A stretch of DNA of 64,000 nt, from positions 2,222,001-2,286,000 of the forward strand of contig NZ_CP162488.1 in NCBI RefSeq assembly GCF_041242975.1, written 5' to 3'. The notes beneath the pieces are model-generated. The model saw only the letters and a list, made by a program, of their open reading frames with translations, was not told the origin of the DNA and made no database searches. Below, in pieces: positions 19,143-29,608 of the stretch. A program made the position numbers and the translations under genes. Position 1 is the stretch's first letter. Each line of letters opens with the position of its first letter. Source of the stretch: Xanthomonas sp. DAR 35659 (GTDB lineage Bacteria > Pseudomonadota > Gammaproteobacteria > Xanthomonadales > Xanthomonadaceae).

Positions 19143-22100
19143 TCACCGATCCGGCTGATGCCGCGACTGTCCTTCCATCTGCAGCGCCTGGTACTCCTTC
19201 GACGGCTCGTCCAGCTTGTCGCCGAGCATGCGCCGCACCATCACGAAGAACAGCGGGATGAACAGCACGCCCAGCACGGTGGCGAACAGCATGCCGCCGA
19301 TCACGCCGGTACCGATGGCGTGGCGGGCGTTGGCGCCGGCGCCGGTGGAGATCGCCATCGGCAGCACGCCGAGGATGAACGCGAACGAGGTCATCAGGAT
19401 CGGGCGGAAGCGCAGGTGCGCCGCCTCGGTCGTGGCCTCGCGCAGGGTCTTGCCCATCGCGCGCTGCTCCACCGCGAACTCGACGATCAGGATCGCGTTC
19501 TTGGCGGCCAGGCCGATCACCGTGATCAGGCCGATCTTGAAGTAGATGTCGTTGGGCAGGCCGCGCAGCAGCGAGAACGCCACCGCGCCGAGCACGCCGA
19601 TCGGCACCACCAGCAGCACCGCCACCGGAATCGACCAACTTTCGTACAGCGCCGCCAGGCACAGGAACACCACCACGATCGACAGCACCAGCAGTAGCGT
19701 GGCGGTGTTGCCGGCGATGATTTCCTGGTACGACATGCCGCTCCAGTCGAAACCGAAACCCGGCGGCAGGTCGTTGTTGACGATGTCCTCCATCGCGGTC
19801 ATCGCCTGGCCGGAGCTGCCGCCCGGCGCCGGGTTGCCGACGATGTTGACCGCCGAGTAGCCGTTGTAGCGGTCCAGCGACGGCGAACTGTAGATCCAGT
19901 CAGACTTCACCACCGTGCTCAGCGGGATCATCTGCGGCAGGCCGTTGCTGTCGGTCGCGTTGCTGCTGGGCACGTAGAAGCTGCGCAGCGATTCGGGTCC
20001 GGTGCGGAACGGCGCGTCCGCCTGCAGGTTGACGCGCTTGATGCGGCCTTCGTAGAAGAAGTCGTTGACGTACACCGGCGCCAGCATCAGCTGGATCGAC
20101 TGGTAGATGTCGCTGACCGACAGGCCCATCGATTGCGCCTGCACGCGATCCACGTTCAATTGCAGCTGCGGCGAGTTTTCCAGGCCGTTCGGGCGTACCC
20201 CGACCAGCGTGTCCTTGCGCTCCCCGGCCTTGCCGAGCACGATGTTGCGCGCCTGCAGCAGGGCGTCCTCGCCCTGGCCGCTGCGGTCCTGCAGCCACAT
20301 GTCGAAGCCGCCGAACTGGCCCAGGCCGTTCACCGTGGGCAGGTTGACCACGAAGATCTGCGCGTCCTTGATCCCGTAGAACATCCCGTTCAACTGCTGG
20401 ATCAGGTCGCCGGCGGCGATGTCGCGCTCGTCCCAGGGCTTGAGGCGGATGAAGCCCATGCCCACGTTCTCGCCGCGGCCCAGGAAGCTGAAGCCGGCCA
20501 CCTGCAGCATGCCTTCGACCGCCTTCTGCTGCTGCAGCACGCCACGCATCTGCGCGAACACCTCGTTGGTGCGGGCCTTGGTCGCGCCCGGCGGCAGCTG
20601 CACGATCGCCAGTGCGAAGCCCTGGTCCTCCTCGGGCAGGAAGCTGCCCGGCATGCGCGTGAACAGGAAGCCGCACAACACCACCAGCAGCGCGAACACC
20701 GCCATCCAGCGCGGCGCGCGGCGGATGGTGCCGCCCACCGCGCCGACGTAGCGGTGGGCCAGCTTGTCGTAGTACTTGTTGAAGGTGCGGTAGACCCAGT
20801 TCGGGTTGTCGTTGTGGGTCGGCTTGAGGAACGCCGCGCACAGCGCCGGGGTGAAGCTCAGCGCCAGGAACGCCGAGAACGCCATCGACATGGCGATGGT
20901 GATCGCGAACTGCTTGTAGATCGCGCCGGCCGCGCCGGGCTGCATCGCCGAGGGGATGAACACCGCCGCCAGCACCACGGTGATGGCCACCACCGCGCCG
21001 GTGATCTGGGTCATCGCCTTGTGCGTGGCCGGCTTGGGCGCCAGGTGCTCCTCGGACATGATGCGTTCGACGTTCTCGATCACCACGATCGCGTCGTCGA
21101 CCACGATGCCGATCGCCAGCACCATCGCGAACAGGGTCAGCTGGTTGATGGTGAAGCCGATCGCCCACATGCCCAGGAAGGTGCCGAGCAGCGCCACCGG
21201 GATGACCAGGGTGGGAATGATGGTGGCGCGGAAGTTCTGCAGGAACACCAGCATCACCAGGAACACCAGCACGATCGCCTCGATCAGGGTCTTGACCACT
21301 TCCTCGATCGAGATCTTGACGAAGGTGGTGCTCTCGTACGGCGTGAACCAGGTGACGCCCTGCGGGAAGCTGGGCTGCAGCTCGTCCATCTTGGCCTTGA
21401 CCGCCTCCGACACGTTCAGCGCATTGGCGCCGGGCAGCAGCTGGATGGCGAAGGCGCCGGTCGGCTTGCCGTTGTACTGGGTGTCGAAGCCGAAGTTGGT
21501 CGGGCCGAACGATACCCGTGCCACGTCCTTCAGTCGCACCACGGTGCCGTTGCCGTCCGCGCGCAGGATGATGTTCTCGAACTGCTCGGGCGAGGTGAAG
21601 CGGCCCTCGGCGCTGACCGTGGCGGTGAACGACTGGCCCTGCGGCGCCGGATCCGAGCCGATCGAGCCGGCGGCGAACTGCACGTTCTGCGCGCGGATCG
21701 CGGTGTACACGTCGTTGGCGGACATGTGGTAACCCTGCAGCTTCTCCGGGTTGAGCCAGATGTCCATGGCGTACTCGGCGCCGAACTGCTGGGTGCTGCC
21801 GACGCCGGGCACGCGCGAGATCTGCTCCAGCACGCGCGAGCCGACGATGTCGTTGAGCGCGTCGCGGTCGATCGACGGGTTCTCCGAACGCAGCGCGATC
21901 ACGCTGAGGAAGCCGGCGTTGGCCTTGGCCACCACCACGCCCTGCGCGGTCACTTCCGAGGGCAGGCGCGGGGTCGCCAGCGACACCTTGTTCTGCACCT
22001 GCACCTGGGCGATGTCCGCGTCGGTGCCGGTCTCGAAGGTCAGGGTGATGGTGGCGGTGCCGCTGGAGGACGACGACGAGTTGAAGTACAGCAGGTGGTC

Positions 22101-22316
22101 GATGCCGGTCAGCTGCTGCTCGATCACCTGGGTGACCGAGCGTTCGGTGGTGCTGGCGCTGGCGCCGGGGTAGGTGGCGGTGACGGTCACCTGGGGCGGG
22201 GCGATCGTCGGATACGACTCGACGCCGAGATTGAGGATGGCGATCACGCCGCTCAGCGAGATCAGGATCGCCACCACCCAGGCGAAGACCGGGTGTTCGA
22301 TGAAGAACTTAGGCAT
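19143..22316 (-). CDS. RND efflux pump inner-membrane subunit (HAE-1, AcrB/MexB type)
   Basis: A 1057-residue proton-driven multidrug exporter, full length for the HAE-1 family. It opens with MPKFFIEHPVFAWVVAI (first membrane helix), has a large periplasmic loop, then the proton-relay aspartates in TM4 (AIGIVVDDAIVVIENVERIM), a second loop and the TM10 lysine in GLAAKNAILIVEFAVEQ. It should form a trimer with the adaptor encoded 12 bases upstream and an outer-membrane TolC/OprM-type channel; no channel gene is in this operon, so one encoded elsewhere must be used. A strong terminator lies about 80 bases after its stop. Confidence 0.96.
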   Translation of the reverse strand: MPKFFIEHPVFAWVVAILISLSGVIAILNLGVESYPTIAPPQVTVTATYPGASASTTERSVTQVIEQQLTGIDHLLYFNSSSSSSGTATITLTFETGTDADIAQVQVQNKVSLATPRLPSEVTAQGVVVAKANAGFLSVIALRSENPSIDRDALNDIVGSRVLEQISRVPGVGSTQQFGAEYAMDIWLNPEKLQGYHMSANDVYTAIRAQNVQFAAGSIGSDPAPQGQSFTATVSAEGRFTSPEQFENIILRADGNGTVVRLKDVARVSFGPTNFGFDTQYNGKPTGAFAIQLLPGANALNVSEAVKAKMDELQPSFPQGVTWFTPYESTTFVKISIEEVVKTLIEAIVLVFLVMLVFLQNFRATIIPTLVIPVALLGTFLGMWAIGFTINQLTLFAMVLAIGIVVDDAIVVIENVERIMSEEHLAPKPATHKAMTQITGAVVAITVVLAAVFIPSAMQPGAAGAIYKQFAITIAMSMAFSAFLALSFTPALCAAFLKPTHNDNPNWVYRTFNKYYDKLAHRYVGAVGGTIRRAPRWMAVFALLVVLCGFLFTRMPGSFLPEEDQGFALAIVQLPPGATKARTNEVFAQMRGVLQQQKAVEGMLQVAGFSFLGRGENVGMGFIRLKPWDERDIAAGDLIQQLNGMFYGIKDAQIFVVNLPTVNGLGQFGGFDMWLQDRSGQGEDALLQARNIVLGKAGERKDTLVGVRPNGLENSPQLQLNVDRVQAQSMGLSVSDIYQSIQLMLAPVYVNDFFYEGRIKRVNLQADAPFRTGPESLRSFYVPSSNATDSNGLPQMIPLSTVVKSDWIYSSPSLDRYNGYSAVNIVGNPAPGGSSGQAMTAMEDIVNNDLPPGFGFDWSGMSYQEIIAGNTATLLLVLSIVVVFLCLAALYESWSIPVAVLLVVPIGVLGAVAFSLLRGLPNDIYFKIGLITVIGLAAKNAILIVEFAVEQRAMGKTLREATTEAAHLRFRPILMTSFAFILGVLPMAISTGAGANARHAIGTGVIGGMLFATVLGVLFIPLFFVMVRRMLGDKLDEPSKEYQALQMEGQSRHQPDR

Positions 22317-22328
22317 GGGGGGAGTCCG

Positions 22329-23606
22329 TTACTGCTTCGGCTGGTCGGAAGGCGAGGCCGCGTCCGGCGCGTCGCCGTGCGCGGCGTCCTGTGCCGGGGC
22401 GGGGTTCTTGGCCGGCGCCGCGGCGCCCTGCGCGCCGTTTGCGGGTGCCGCGCCAGCGCCCTGGCCCTGGGCGGCGGCGTTCGGATCCCACGGCTTGGCC
22501 ACGGCCGGTGCGCCTTCCTTGACCTTGGGCAGGCCGCTGACCACGACCTGGTCGCCGCTCTGCAGGCCGCCGCTGACGATCCACTTGTCGCCCTGCTGGC
22601 CGACCGTGGTCAGATCCTTGCGCACCACCTTGCTGTCCTTGCCCACCACCAGGGTATAGGCGCCCTTCGCGTCGCGCAGCACCGCCGCCTGCGGGATCAG
22701 GTACACGTCCTTGCGCTGGCCCAGGTTGGCCGAGAAGCTGACGAAGGCGCCGGGCAGCAGCACCCGGTCCGGGTTCGGCAGCAGTGCGCGCAGCGTCACC
22801 GAGCTGTTGCTCGGATCGACCGCGGCGCCGGAGAAGTCCAGGGTGCCTTCATGCGCGTAGGTGCTGCCGTCGCCGAGCTTGATCTGCACGGTCGACTTGC
22901 TCTGGTCGCTCAGCGCCACGTTGCCCTGCGTCTGCGCCTGGCGCAGCTGCGCCAGTTCGTCGGCGCTCATCGAGAAGTTGACGTACAGCGGATCGAGCTG
23001 GTCGATCGTGGTCAGCAGGGTGCTGTCGCCCTGGCCGACCAGCGCGCCCTCGGTAACCTGCTGCTTGCCGGCGCGGCCGGCGATTGGCGCGGTGACGGTG
23101 GCGTAGCCGAGGTTGATGCGCGCCGATTCGACCGCCGCGCGGGCCTGCTGCACCGCGGCCGCGGAACTGCGCTCGGTGGCTTCGGCCGCGTCCAGGTCCG
23201 ACTTGGAGACATAGGACTGCGGCGCCAGGCTGCGCGCGCGGGTGGCGGCGGCCTTGGCGTTGGCATAGGTGGCTTCGGCCGCGGCCAGTTGGCCCTGCGC
23301 CGAGGCCAGGGTCGCGCGCAGCGGCGCCGGGTCGATCTGGAACAGCGGCTGGCCTTCCTTGACGTCGGTGCCTTCGGTGTACAGGCGCTTTTCCAGCACG
23401 CCGGGGACGCGGGCGCGCACGTCGGCGCTGCGGAACGCGGACAGGCGGCCGACCAGTTCGCGCTGCAGCGGCACGGTCTGCGGCTGCGCCTGCAGCACGC
23501 CGACTTCCGGCGGCGGCATGGCCTGCTGCTGTTCCTGTTTCTTGCAGGATGCCAACACCACCACGACGGCGCAGGCCAGGGCGAGGGAACGCAACGGGGA
23601 GGTCAT
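22329..23606 (-). CDS. RND efflux periplasmic adaptor (AcrA/MexA type lipoprotein)
   Basis: A 425-residue membrane-fusion protein. The signal sequence ends in a lipobox VLASC (Cys about residue 21), so it is anchored as a lipoprotein. A lipoyl-like half motif (RVPGVLEKRLYTEGTDVKEGQPLFQIDPAP), an alpha-helical hairpin (AAEATYANAKAAATRARSL), the second lipoyl half (TAPIAGRAGKQQVTEGALV) and a beta-barrel with YLIPQAAVLRDAKG follow. The last 60 residues are an unusual Ala/Pro/Gly-rich tail. Its start overlaps the stop of the TetR gene (ATGA, 23603-23606) and the pump follows 12 bases later, forming one operon. Confidence 0.95.
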   Translation of the reverse strand: MTSPLRSLALACAVVVVLASCKKQEQQQAMPPPEVGVLQAQPQTVPLQRELVGRLSAFRSADVRARVPGVLEKRLYTEGTDVKEGQPLFQIDPAPLRATLASAQGQLAAAEATYANAKAAATRARSLAPQSYVSKSDLDAAEATERSSAAAVQQARAAVESARINLGYATVTAPIAGRAGKQQVTEGALVGQGDSTLLTTIDQLDPLYVNFSMSADELAQLRQAQTQGNVALSDQSKSTVQIKLGDGSTYAHEGTLDFSGAAVDPSNSSVTLRALLPNPDRVLLPGAFVSFSANLGQRKDVYLIPQAAVLRDAKGAYTLVVGKDSKVVRKDLTTVGQQGDKWIVSGGLQSGDQVVVSGLPKVKEGAPAVAKPWDPNAAAQGQGAGAAPANGAQGAAAPAKNPAPAQDAAHGDAPDAASPSDQPKQ

Positions 23607-24253
23607 CGGGTGGTACTCCGGTCTGGTGTTGATAAGGAAAGGGAAGGGGCTGCGGCGAACGCGCGCAGAAAATTGTCGACCGCGAATTCGGCCCAGGCAC
23701 GCTGCGCGTCGCCGCGGCGATGCGCGGTGTGGAAAAACTGCCGCTCGAAATCCAGACCGACGATCATGCTCAACAGCAGTTCGGCCATGAAGTGCGGATC
23801 GTCATGGCGCAGCTGGCCCGCGGCCATCGCCAGTTGCAGGCGCTCGCTCAGGCGTTGCATCAGCGCGCCGGCGCTGTCGCGGAACAGGGCGCGCGCTTCT
23901 TCCGGGAAATGCCGCGATTCGGCGGCGATCAGCTGGCAACTCTGCAGGACGCGTGGTTCGGACAGCTGTTCCAGATGCTCCCGGGCGAAGCGCAGCAGGC
24001 TGCCGCGCAGGTCGCCCTGGGCCGGGCCCAGGTGGGTGGCGCTCAGTTCCATATGGTCCTGCATCACCCGCTGCAGCAGGTCCTGCTTGCTGCGGTAGCG
24101 GCTGTACAGGGTCTGCTTGGAGCAACCGGCGCGGGCGGCCACCGCGTCCATGCTCAGGCGCATGCCTTCCTCGGCCAGCAGCTCGCGTACGGCGTCGTAC
24201 ACGCGCTGATCGCGCGCCTGGCGTTGTGCGGCAGAGGCGAGGGGGAGGCTCAT
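23603..24253 (-). CDS. TetR/AcrR family repressor of the efflux operon
   Basis: A 216-residue regulator. The N-terminal DNA-binding domain (residues about 15-62) has DQRVYDAVRELLAEEGM and the recognition helix AGCSKQTLYSRYRSKQDLL. The rest is a helical ligand-binding domain. As the first gene of the operon and overlapping the adaptor start, it most likely represses its own operon and is released by pump substrates (inference from family practice). Confidence 0.9.
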   Translation of the reverse strand: MSLPLASAAQRQARDQRVYDAVRELLAEEGMRLSMDAVAARAGCSKQTLYSRYRSKQDLLQRVMQDHMELSATHLGPAQGDLRGSLLRFAREHLEQLSEPRVLQSCQLIAAESRHFPEEARALFRDSAGALMQRLSERLQLAMAAGQLRHDDPHFMAELLLSMIVGLDFERQFFHTAHRRGDAQRAWAEFAVDNFLRAFAAAPSLSLSTPDRSTTR

Positions 24254-24260
24254 CGATTGT

Positions 24261-24277
24261 GGACTATACCGTCCAGT
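24261..24277 (-). promoter_or_regulatory. candidate TetR operator upstream of the efflux operon
   Basis: GGAC-6-GTCC (24261-24274) overlapping the partly symmetric ACTATACCGTCCAGT (24263-24277), 8 bases upstream of the TetR start codon. Suggestive only; no clear -35/-10 pair was fixed. The rest of the 242-base gap to 24495 has no gene. Confidence 0.35.
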
Positions 24278-24495
24278 TTAGAATTAGAACAGCCTTGACA
24301 AGGTGACGTTCATGGTCACCGCTACGCCATTGCCAAAGCATGGTGAGCGCCGCGTGACGGCGGCGTTGCGGCCGCTTTGCGGGTTCTGGCGCGTCGCCGT
24401 CGACGTGGCCAGCCGGTTGCGATGCAGCAAGGTAGTTGAACGGCGCACCGGTACAATTTCGGCTTTCCCATCGAGCATCGTTGCTGCTCTCCGTC

Positions 24496-27400
24496 ATGAA
24501 ACCCAAACACGCCGCTCCCCGTTCCAGCAAATCCCCGGCCGCCACCCGCACTGCCGCGGCCCCGTCGCCCGCCAAGTCGGCCAAGCCCTCCGCCAAGCCT
24601 CCCGCCGCGTCGCCGGCCAAGCCGGTCGCTCCGCGCAAGGCCGCGGCCAAGCCGGCCGCCGCCGCGGCCACCGCCAAGGTGGTCGACGCGCTGCCCGCCG
24701 CCGCCGGCTTCAGCTTGGCGCCGGTGTACGCGGCGCTGCGCAAGCGTTACCCGGCCGCCCGCCAGGAGGAGGCGCAGGTGTTCGCCGAGGCGTTCTACAA
24801 GCGCATGGAGGAGGACGAGTTCCCCCACCACAGCCCGCAAGAGTGGGCGGCGCTGGCGGCCTCGATGCTGGAGTTCGCGCGCAAGCGCAAGCCGGGCACG
24901 GTCAACGTGCGGGTGTTCAATCCGGACCTGAAGCACGACGGCTGGGAGTCCTCGCGCACGGTGCTGCAGATCGTCAACGACGACATGCCGTTCCTGGTCG
25001 ATTCGGTGAGCATGGCGCTGGCGGAGCTGGGCATCGGCGTGCATGTGCTCGGCCACCCGGTGCTGCGCATGAGCCGCGACAAGGCCGGCAAGCTCGACAG
25101 CGTGGGCGAGGGCAAGGCGGAATCGCTGATGCTGCTGGAGATCGACCGGCAGCCGCCGGAAGACATGCCGCGGGTGGAGGCGGCGATCCAGCGCATCCTC
25201 GGCGAGGTGCGCAACATCGTGCGCGACTGGGGCGGCATGCGCGAGAAGATGCTGACCCTCGCCGACGACCTGACCACGCGGCGCCTGCCGGTCGACGACA
25301 AGGGCCGGCGCGAGGCGCAGGAGTTCCTGCGCTGGGCCGCGGCCGACCATTTCACCTTCTTCGGCTACCGCGAGTACCGCGTCGAGAAGCAGGCCGGCGA
25401 AGACGTGCTGGCGCCGCTGGAGGACAGCGGGCTGGGGCTGCTGCGCGGCCACGACAAGTCGCCGGCGCGGCCGGTGCGCACCCTGGCCGCGCACGGCCTC
25501 AGCGAGTCCGGGATCAAGGACGCGCTGATCCTGACCAAGACCAACGCGCGCTCGCGGGTGCACCGCAGCGGCTACATGGACTACATCGGCGTGCTGGAAT
25601 TCGACGCCAAGGGCCGCATCGTCGCCGAGCAGCGTTTCCTGGGCCTGTTCACCTCCAGCGCCTACAACCGCCGGCCGTGGGAGATCCCGCTGGTGCGCGA
25701 GCGCTACGACGCGGTGATGCGCAGGTCCGGGCTGACCGCCAGCAGCCACAGCGGCAAGGCGCTGCGCCACATCCTGGAGACGCTGCCGCGCGAGGAACTG
25801 TTCCAGTCCAACGAGGAGGAGCTGTACCGCACCGCGATGGGCATCCTCGGCCTGCAGGAGCGGGTGCGTAGCCGCCTGTTCCTGCGTCGCGACAAGTACG
25901 GCCGTTTCATCTCGGCGCTGGTGTATATCCCGCGCGAACGCTTCAACACCGACGTGCGCCTGCGCATCGAGGCGCTGCTCAAGGACGCGCTGCACGGCGA
26001 GTACATCGACTCCAGCGTGGTGCTGGGCGAATCGCCGCTGGCGCAGCTGCACCTGATCGTGCGGCCCAAGCCCGGCGAGGCGCTGGAGTTCGACACCACC
26101 GAACTGGAATCGCGCCTGGCGCACCTGCTGCGCAACTGGCAGGATGACCTGCGCGAAGCGCTGGTCGCCAGCCGCGGCGAACGCGACGGCCTGCGGCTGT
26201 CGGCCGGCTACGGCCGCGCGCTGCCGGCCGGCTACATCGAGGAATCGACCGCGCAGATCGCCGCGCGCGACGTCGAGCGCCTGGCCGCGCTGCGCGGTCC
26301 GGACGACCTGCACCTGAGCCTGCAGGCGCTGCGCCGCGACGGCGCCGACAGCCTGCGCCTGAAGCTGTACCGCCAGCGCGACGACCTGCCGCTGTCGGAC
26401 GTGCTGCCGATGATGGAAAACCTGGGCCTGCGGGTGATCTCCGAGCGCCCGTACCGGCTCACCGTGGACGGTACCGTGCTGTACATCCAGGACTTCGAGG
26501 TGGAGCCGCTGGCCGGCAGCATCGATGTCGCGCGCGCCGATGCGCCGCTGTGCGAGGCGTTCGTGCGCATCTGGCGCGGCGATGCCGAGAACGACGGCTT
26601 CAACCGCCTGATCGTCGGCGCCGGGCTGGACTGGCGCCAGGTGGCGATCCTGCGCGGCTACTGCAAGTACCTGCTGCAGACCGGCGTGCCGTTCTCGCAG
26701 GCCTACGTGGAAGAGACCTGCAGCCGCTATCCGCTGCTGGCGCGGCTGCTGGTGGAACTGTTCGAGGCGCGCTTCGACCCGGCCACCGGCAACGAGAGCA
26801 AGGCGCAGATCGCCGAGGGCCAGGCCGCGCTGGCGGCGCAACTGCGCCTGCTGGCCGGTGCCGACGAGGCCGCGCTGAAGGCGCTGCAACCGGTGATCGA
26901 CGCGCGCGGCGGCGACCGCGCCGCGCAGCTGGAGGCGGCCAATGCGGCGTTGCTGAAGCTGTTCGATCAGGTCGCCAGCCTCGACGAAGACCGCATCCTG
27001 CGCAGCTTCAAGGGCGTGATCGAAGCGACCCTGCGCACCAGCTACTACCAGGCCGGCAAGGACGGTCAGCCGGGCCACTGCATCAGCTTCAAGCTGGATT
27101 CGGCCAAGGTGCCGGACCTGCCCAAGCCGCGTCCGTACCGGGAGATCTTCGTGTACGGCCCGCGCGTGGAAGGCGTGCACCTGCGCTTCGGCGCGGTGGC
27201 GCGCGGCGGCCTGCGCTGGTCCGACCGGCGCGAGGACTTCCGCACCGAGGTGCTGGGCCTGGTCAAGGCGCAGATGGTCAAGAACACGGTGATCGTGCCA
27301 GTCGGCGCCAAGGGCGGCTTCTTCTGCAAGCGTCCGCCGGTCGGTGGCGACCGCGACGCGGTGCTGGCCGAAGGCATCGCCTGCTACAAGCTGTTCATCC

Positions 27401-29601
27401 AGGGCCTGCTGGACATCACCGACAACATCGTCGGCGGCAAGATCGTGCCGCCGCCGCAGGTGGTGCGCCACGACCAGGACGACCCGTACCTGGTGGTCGC
27501 CGCCGACAAGGGCACCGCGACCTTCTCCGACATCGCCAATGGCCTGGCGCTGGACCATGGCTTCTGGCTGGGCGACGCGTTCGCCTCCGGCGGCTCGGTC
27601 GGCTACGACCACAAGGGCATGGGCATCACCGCGCGCGGCGCCTGGGAGTCGGTCAAGCGCCACTTCCGCGCGCTGGGCCGCGATTGCCAGAGCGAGGACT
27701 TCACCTGCGTGGGCATCGGCGACATGTCCGGCGACGTGTTCGGCAACGGCATGCTGCTGTCGCGCCACATCCGCCTGTTGGCCGCGTTCGACCACCGCCA
27801 CATTTTCCTGGATCCCAATCCGGATGCGGCGGCGTCCTTCGCCGAGCGCGAGCGCCTGTTCAAGCTGCCGCGGTCCAGCTGGGCCGACTACGACGCCAAG
27901 CGGATCAGCGCCGGCGGCGGCATCTATCCGCGCACGCTCAAGTCGATCGAGATCAGTGCGCCGGTGCGCGAGGCATTGGGCCTGGAGCCGGGCGTGAAGC
28001 AGCTTTCGCCGAACGAGCTGATGAACGCCATCCTCAAGGCGCCGGTGGACCTGTTCTGGAACGGCGGCATCGGCACCTACGTCAAGGCCGCCAGCGAGAC
28101 CCACGGCGACGTCGGCGACCGCGCCAACAACGGCCTGCGCGTCAACGGCGGCGAACTGCGCTGCAGGATCGTCGGCGAGGGCGGCAACCTCGGCCTGACC
28201 CAGCTCGGCCGCATCGAGGCCGCGCAGGTCGGCGTGCTGCTCAACACCGACTTCATCGACAACTCGGCCGGCGTGGACACCTCCGACCACGAGGTCAACA
28301 TCAAGATCCTGCTCAACGACGTGGTGCAGGCCAAGAAACTGACCCTGGAGGCGCGCAACAAGCTGCTGGCATCGATGACCGACGAGGTCGCCGAACTGGT
28401 GCTGTGGGACAACATCCGCCAGAACCAGGCGCTGAGCCTGATGGAGCGCATGAGCGTCAAGCGCCTGGGCTCCAAGCAGCACTTCATCCGCACCCTGGAA
28501 GCGCAGGGCCTGCTCGACCGGCAGATCGAATACCTGCCGTCGGACGCGGAGATCTCCGCGCGCAAGGCGCGCGGCCAGGGCCTGACCCGGCCGGAGCTGG
28601 CGGTGCTGCTGTCCTATTCCAAGCTGGTGGCGTTCCAGCAGCTGCTGGAATCGGACATCCCCGAGGACCCGTACCTGTCCAAGGAGCTGCAGCGCTACTT
28701 CCCGCAGCCGCTGCAGAAGAAGTACGCCGATGCGATGGAGCGGCACCGGCTCAAGCGCGAGATCATCGCCACCGCGGTGACCAACACCACCATCAACCGC
28801 ATGGGCGCCACCTTCCTGATGCGCATGCAGGAAGACACCGGGCGCAGCATCGGCGAGGTTGCCAAGGCCTACACCATCAGCCGCGAGACGCTGGATGCGC
28901 GCGCGCTGTGGACGCAGATCGACGCGCTGGACGGCAAGGTGCCCGAGTCGGTGCAGATCGACGCGCTGGAGGTGATCTGGACGCTGCAGCGCGCCTTCGT
29001 GCGCTGGCTGCTGTTCCGCCCGGGCCCGATGCCGGGCATCACCGCGGCGGTGGAGCGCTACCACGAGCCGTTCAACGACATCCGCGTCGCCTCCGGCGTG
29101 CTCCCCGATTCGCAGCGTCCGCTGTACGAGGCGCTGGTGCAGGAGTGGCAGGACAAGGGTCTGCCGCCGGCGCTGGCGCAGCAGTTGTCGGAGCTGCGCT
29201 TCCTGGAACCGGCGTTCGACATCATCGAGATGGCGCGCACCCGCAAGCTCAAGCCGGTGGAGGTGTCGAAGGTGCACTTCCGTCTCGGCGAGGCGCTGCA
29301 GTTGCCGTGGCTGTTCGAGCAGATCGACGCGCTGGAGGTCAACGGCCGCTGGCATGCGGTGGCCCGCGGCGTGCTGCGCGACGAACTGGCCAAGCATCAC
29401 GGTGCGTTGGCCGGCCAGGCGCTGAGCCTGCCGGGCGGCAACGCCGAGGCCAAGGTGCAGCACTGGCTGCAGCGCGACGACAGCAGCCTGCGCTTCACCT
29501 TGAACATGCTGCAGGAACTGGCCGCGCAGAAGACGCTGGACTATCCGACGGTGTCGGTGGCGGTGCAGCGGCTTGGCCAGTTGGCGGCGCACGGTGTTTA
29601 A
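24496..29601 (+). CDS. NAD-specific glutamate dehydrogenase, large (about 180 kDa) type
   Basis: A 1701-residue enzyme converting glutamate to 2-oxoglutarate and ammonia with NAD, normally catabolic. Length matches the bacterial 180-kDa class. It starts MKPKHAAPRSSKSP with a 70-residue low-complexity Ala/Lys/Pro tail. The long N-terminal region holds ACT-like and helical segments (FGYREYRVE, about 290), and the catalytic part is around residues 880-1250: GGLRWSDRREDFRTEVLG, KNTVIVPVGAKGGFFCKR, GIGDMSGDVFGNGMLLS and KILLNDVV. The upstream in-frame ATG at 24436 would add 20 residues without a ribosome-binding site. Single gene, ending in hairpins. A 1771-codon open frame on the opposite strand is a shadow. 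Confidence 0.96.
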   Translation: MKPKHAAPRSSKSPAATRTAAAPSPAKSAKPSAKPPAASPAKPVAPRKAAAKPAAAAATAKVVDALPAAAGFSLAPVYAALRKRYPAARQEEAQVFAEAFYKRMEEDEFPHHSPQEWAALAASMLEFARKRKPGTVNVRVFNPDLKHDGWESSRTVLQIVNDDMPFLVDSVSMALAELGIGVHVLGHPVLRMSRDKAGKLDSVGEGKAESLMLLEIDRQPPEDMPRVEAAIQRILGEVRNIVRDWGGMREKMLTLADDLTTRRLPVDDKGRREAQEFLRWAAADHFTFFGYREYRVEKQAGEDVLAPLEDSGLGLLRGHDKSPARPVRTLAAHGLSESGIKDALILTKTNARSRVHRSGYMDYIGVLEFDAKGRIVAEQRFLGLFTSSAYNRRPWEIPLVRERYDAVMRRSGLTASSHSGKALRHILETLPREELFQSNEEELYRTAMGILGLQERVRSRLFLRRDKYGRFISALVYIPRERFNTDVRLRIEALLKDALHGEYIDSSVVLGESPLAQLHLIVRPKPGEALEFDTTELESRLAHLLRNWQDDLREALVASRGERDGLRLSAGYGRALPAGYIEESTAQIAARDVERLAALRGPDDLHLSLQALRRDGADSLRLKLYRQRDDLPLSDVLPMMENLGLRVISERPYRLTVDGTVLYIQDFEVEPLAGSIDVARADAPLCEAFVRIWRGDAENDGFNRLIVGAGLDWRQVAILRGYCKYLLQTGVPFSQAYVEETCSRYPLLARLLVELFEARFDPATGNESKAQIAEGQAALAAQLRLLAGADEAALKALQPVIDARGGDRAAQLEAANAALLKLFDQVASLDEDRILRSFKGVIEATLRTSYYQAGKDGQPGHCISFKLDSAKVPDLPKPRPYREIFVYGPRVEGVHLRFGAVARGGLRWSDRREDFRTEVLGLVKAQMVKNTVIVPVGAKGGFFCKRPPVGGDRDAVLAEGIACYKLFIQGLLDITDNIVGGKIVPPPQVVRHDQDDPYLVVAADKGTATFSDIANGLALDHGFWLGDAFASGGSVGYDHKGMGITARGAWESVKRHFRALGRDCQSEDFTCVGIGDMSGDVFGNGMLLSRHIRLLAAFDHRHIFLDPNPDAAASFAERERLFKLPRSSWADYDAKRISAGGGIYPRTLKSIEISAPVREALGLEPGVKQLSPNELMNAILKAPVDLFWNGGIGTYVKAASETHGDVGDRANNGLRVNGGELRCRIVGEGGNLGLTQLGRIEAAQVGVLLNTDFIDNSAGVDTSDHEVNIKILLNDVVQAKKLTLEARNKLLASMTDEVAELVLWDNIRQNQALSLMERMSVKRLGSKQHFIRTLEAQGLLDRQIEYLPSDAEISARKARGQGLTRPELAVLLSYSKLVAFQQLLESDIPEDPYLSKELQRYFPQPLQKKYADAMERHRLKREIIATAVTNTTINRMGATFLMRMQEDTGRSIGEVAKAYTISRETLDARALWTQIDALDGKVPESVQIDALEVIWTLQRAFVRWLLFRPGPMPGITAAVERYHEPFNDIRVASGVLPDSQRPLYEALVQEWQDKGLPPALAQQLSELRFLEPAFDIIEMARTRKLKPVEVSKVHFRLGEALQLPWLFEQIDALEVNGRWHAVARGVLRDELAKHHGALAGQALSLPGGNAEAKVQHWLQRDDSSLRFTLNMLQELAAQKTLDYPTVSVAVQRLGQLAAHGV

Positions 29602-29608
29602 CACCGTG

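Noticed and set aside
20133..24098. 1321-codon plus-strand frame over the efflux operon
   Set aside because: Antisense to RND pump, adaptor and TetR genes with full family motifs; no recognisable domain.
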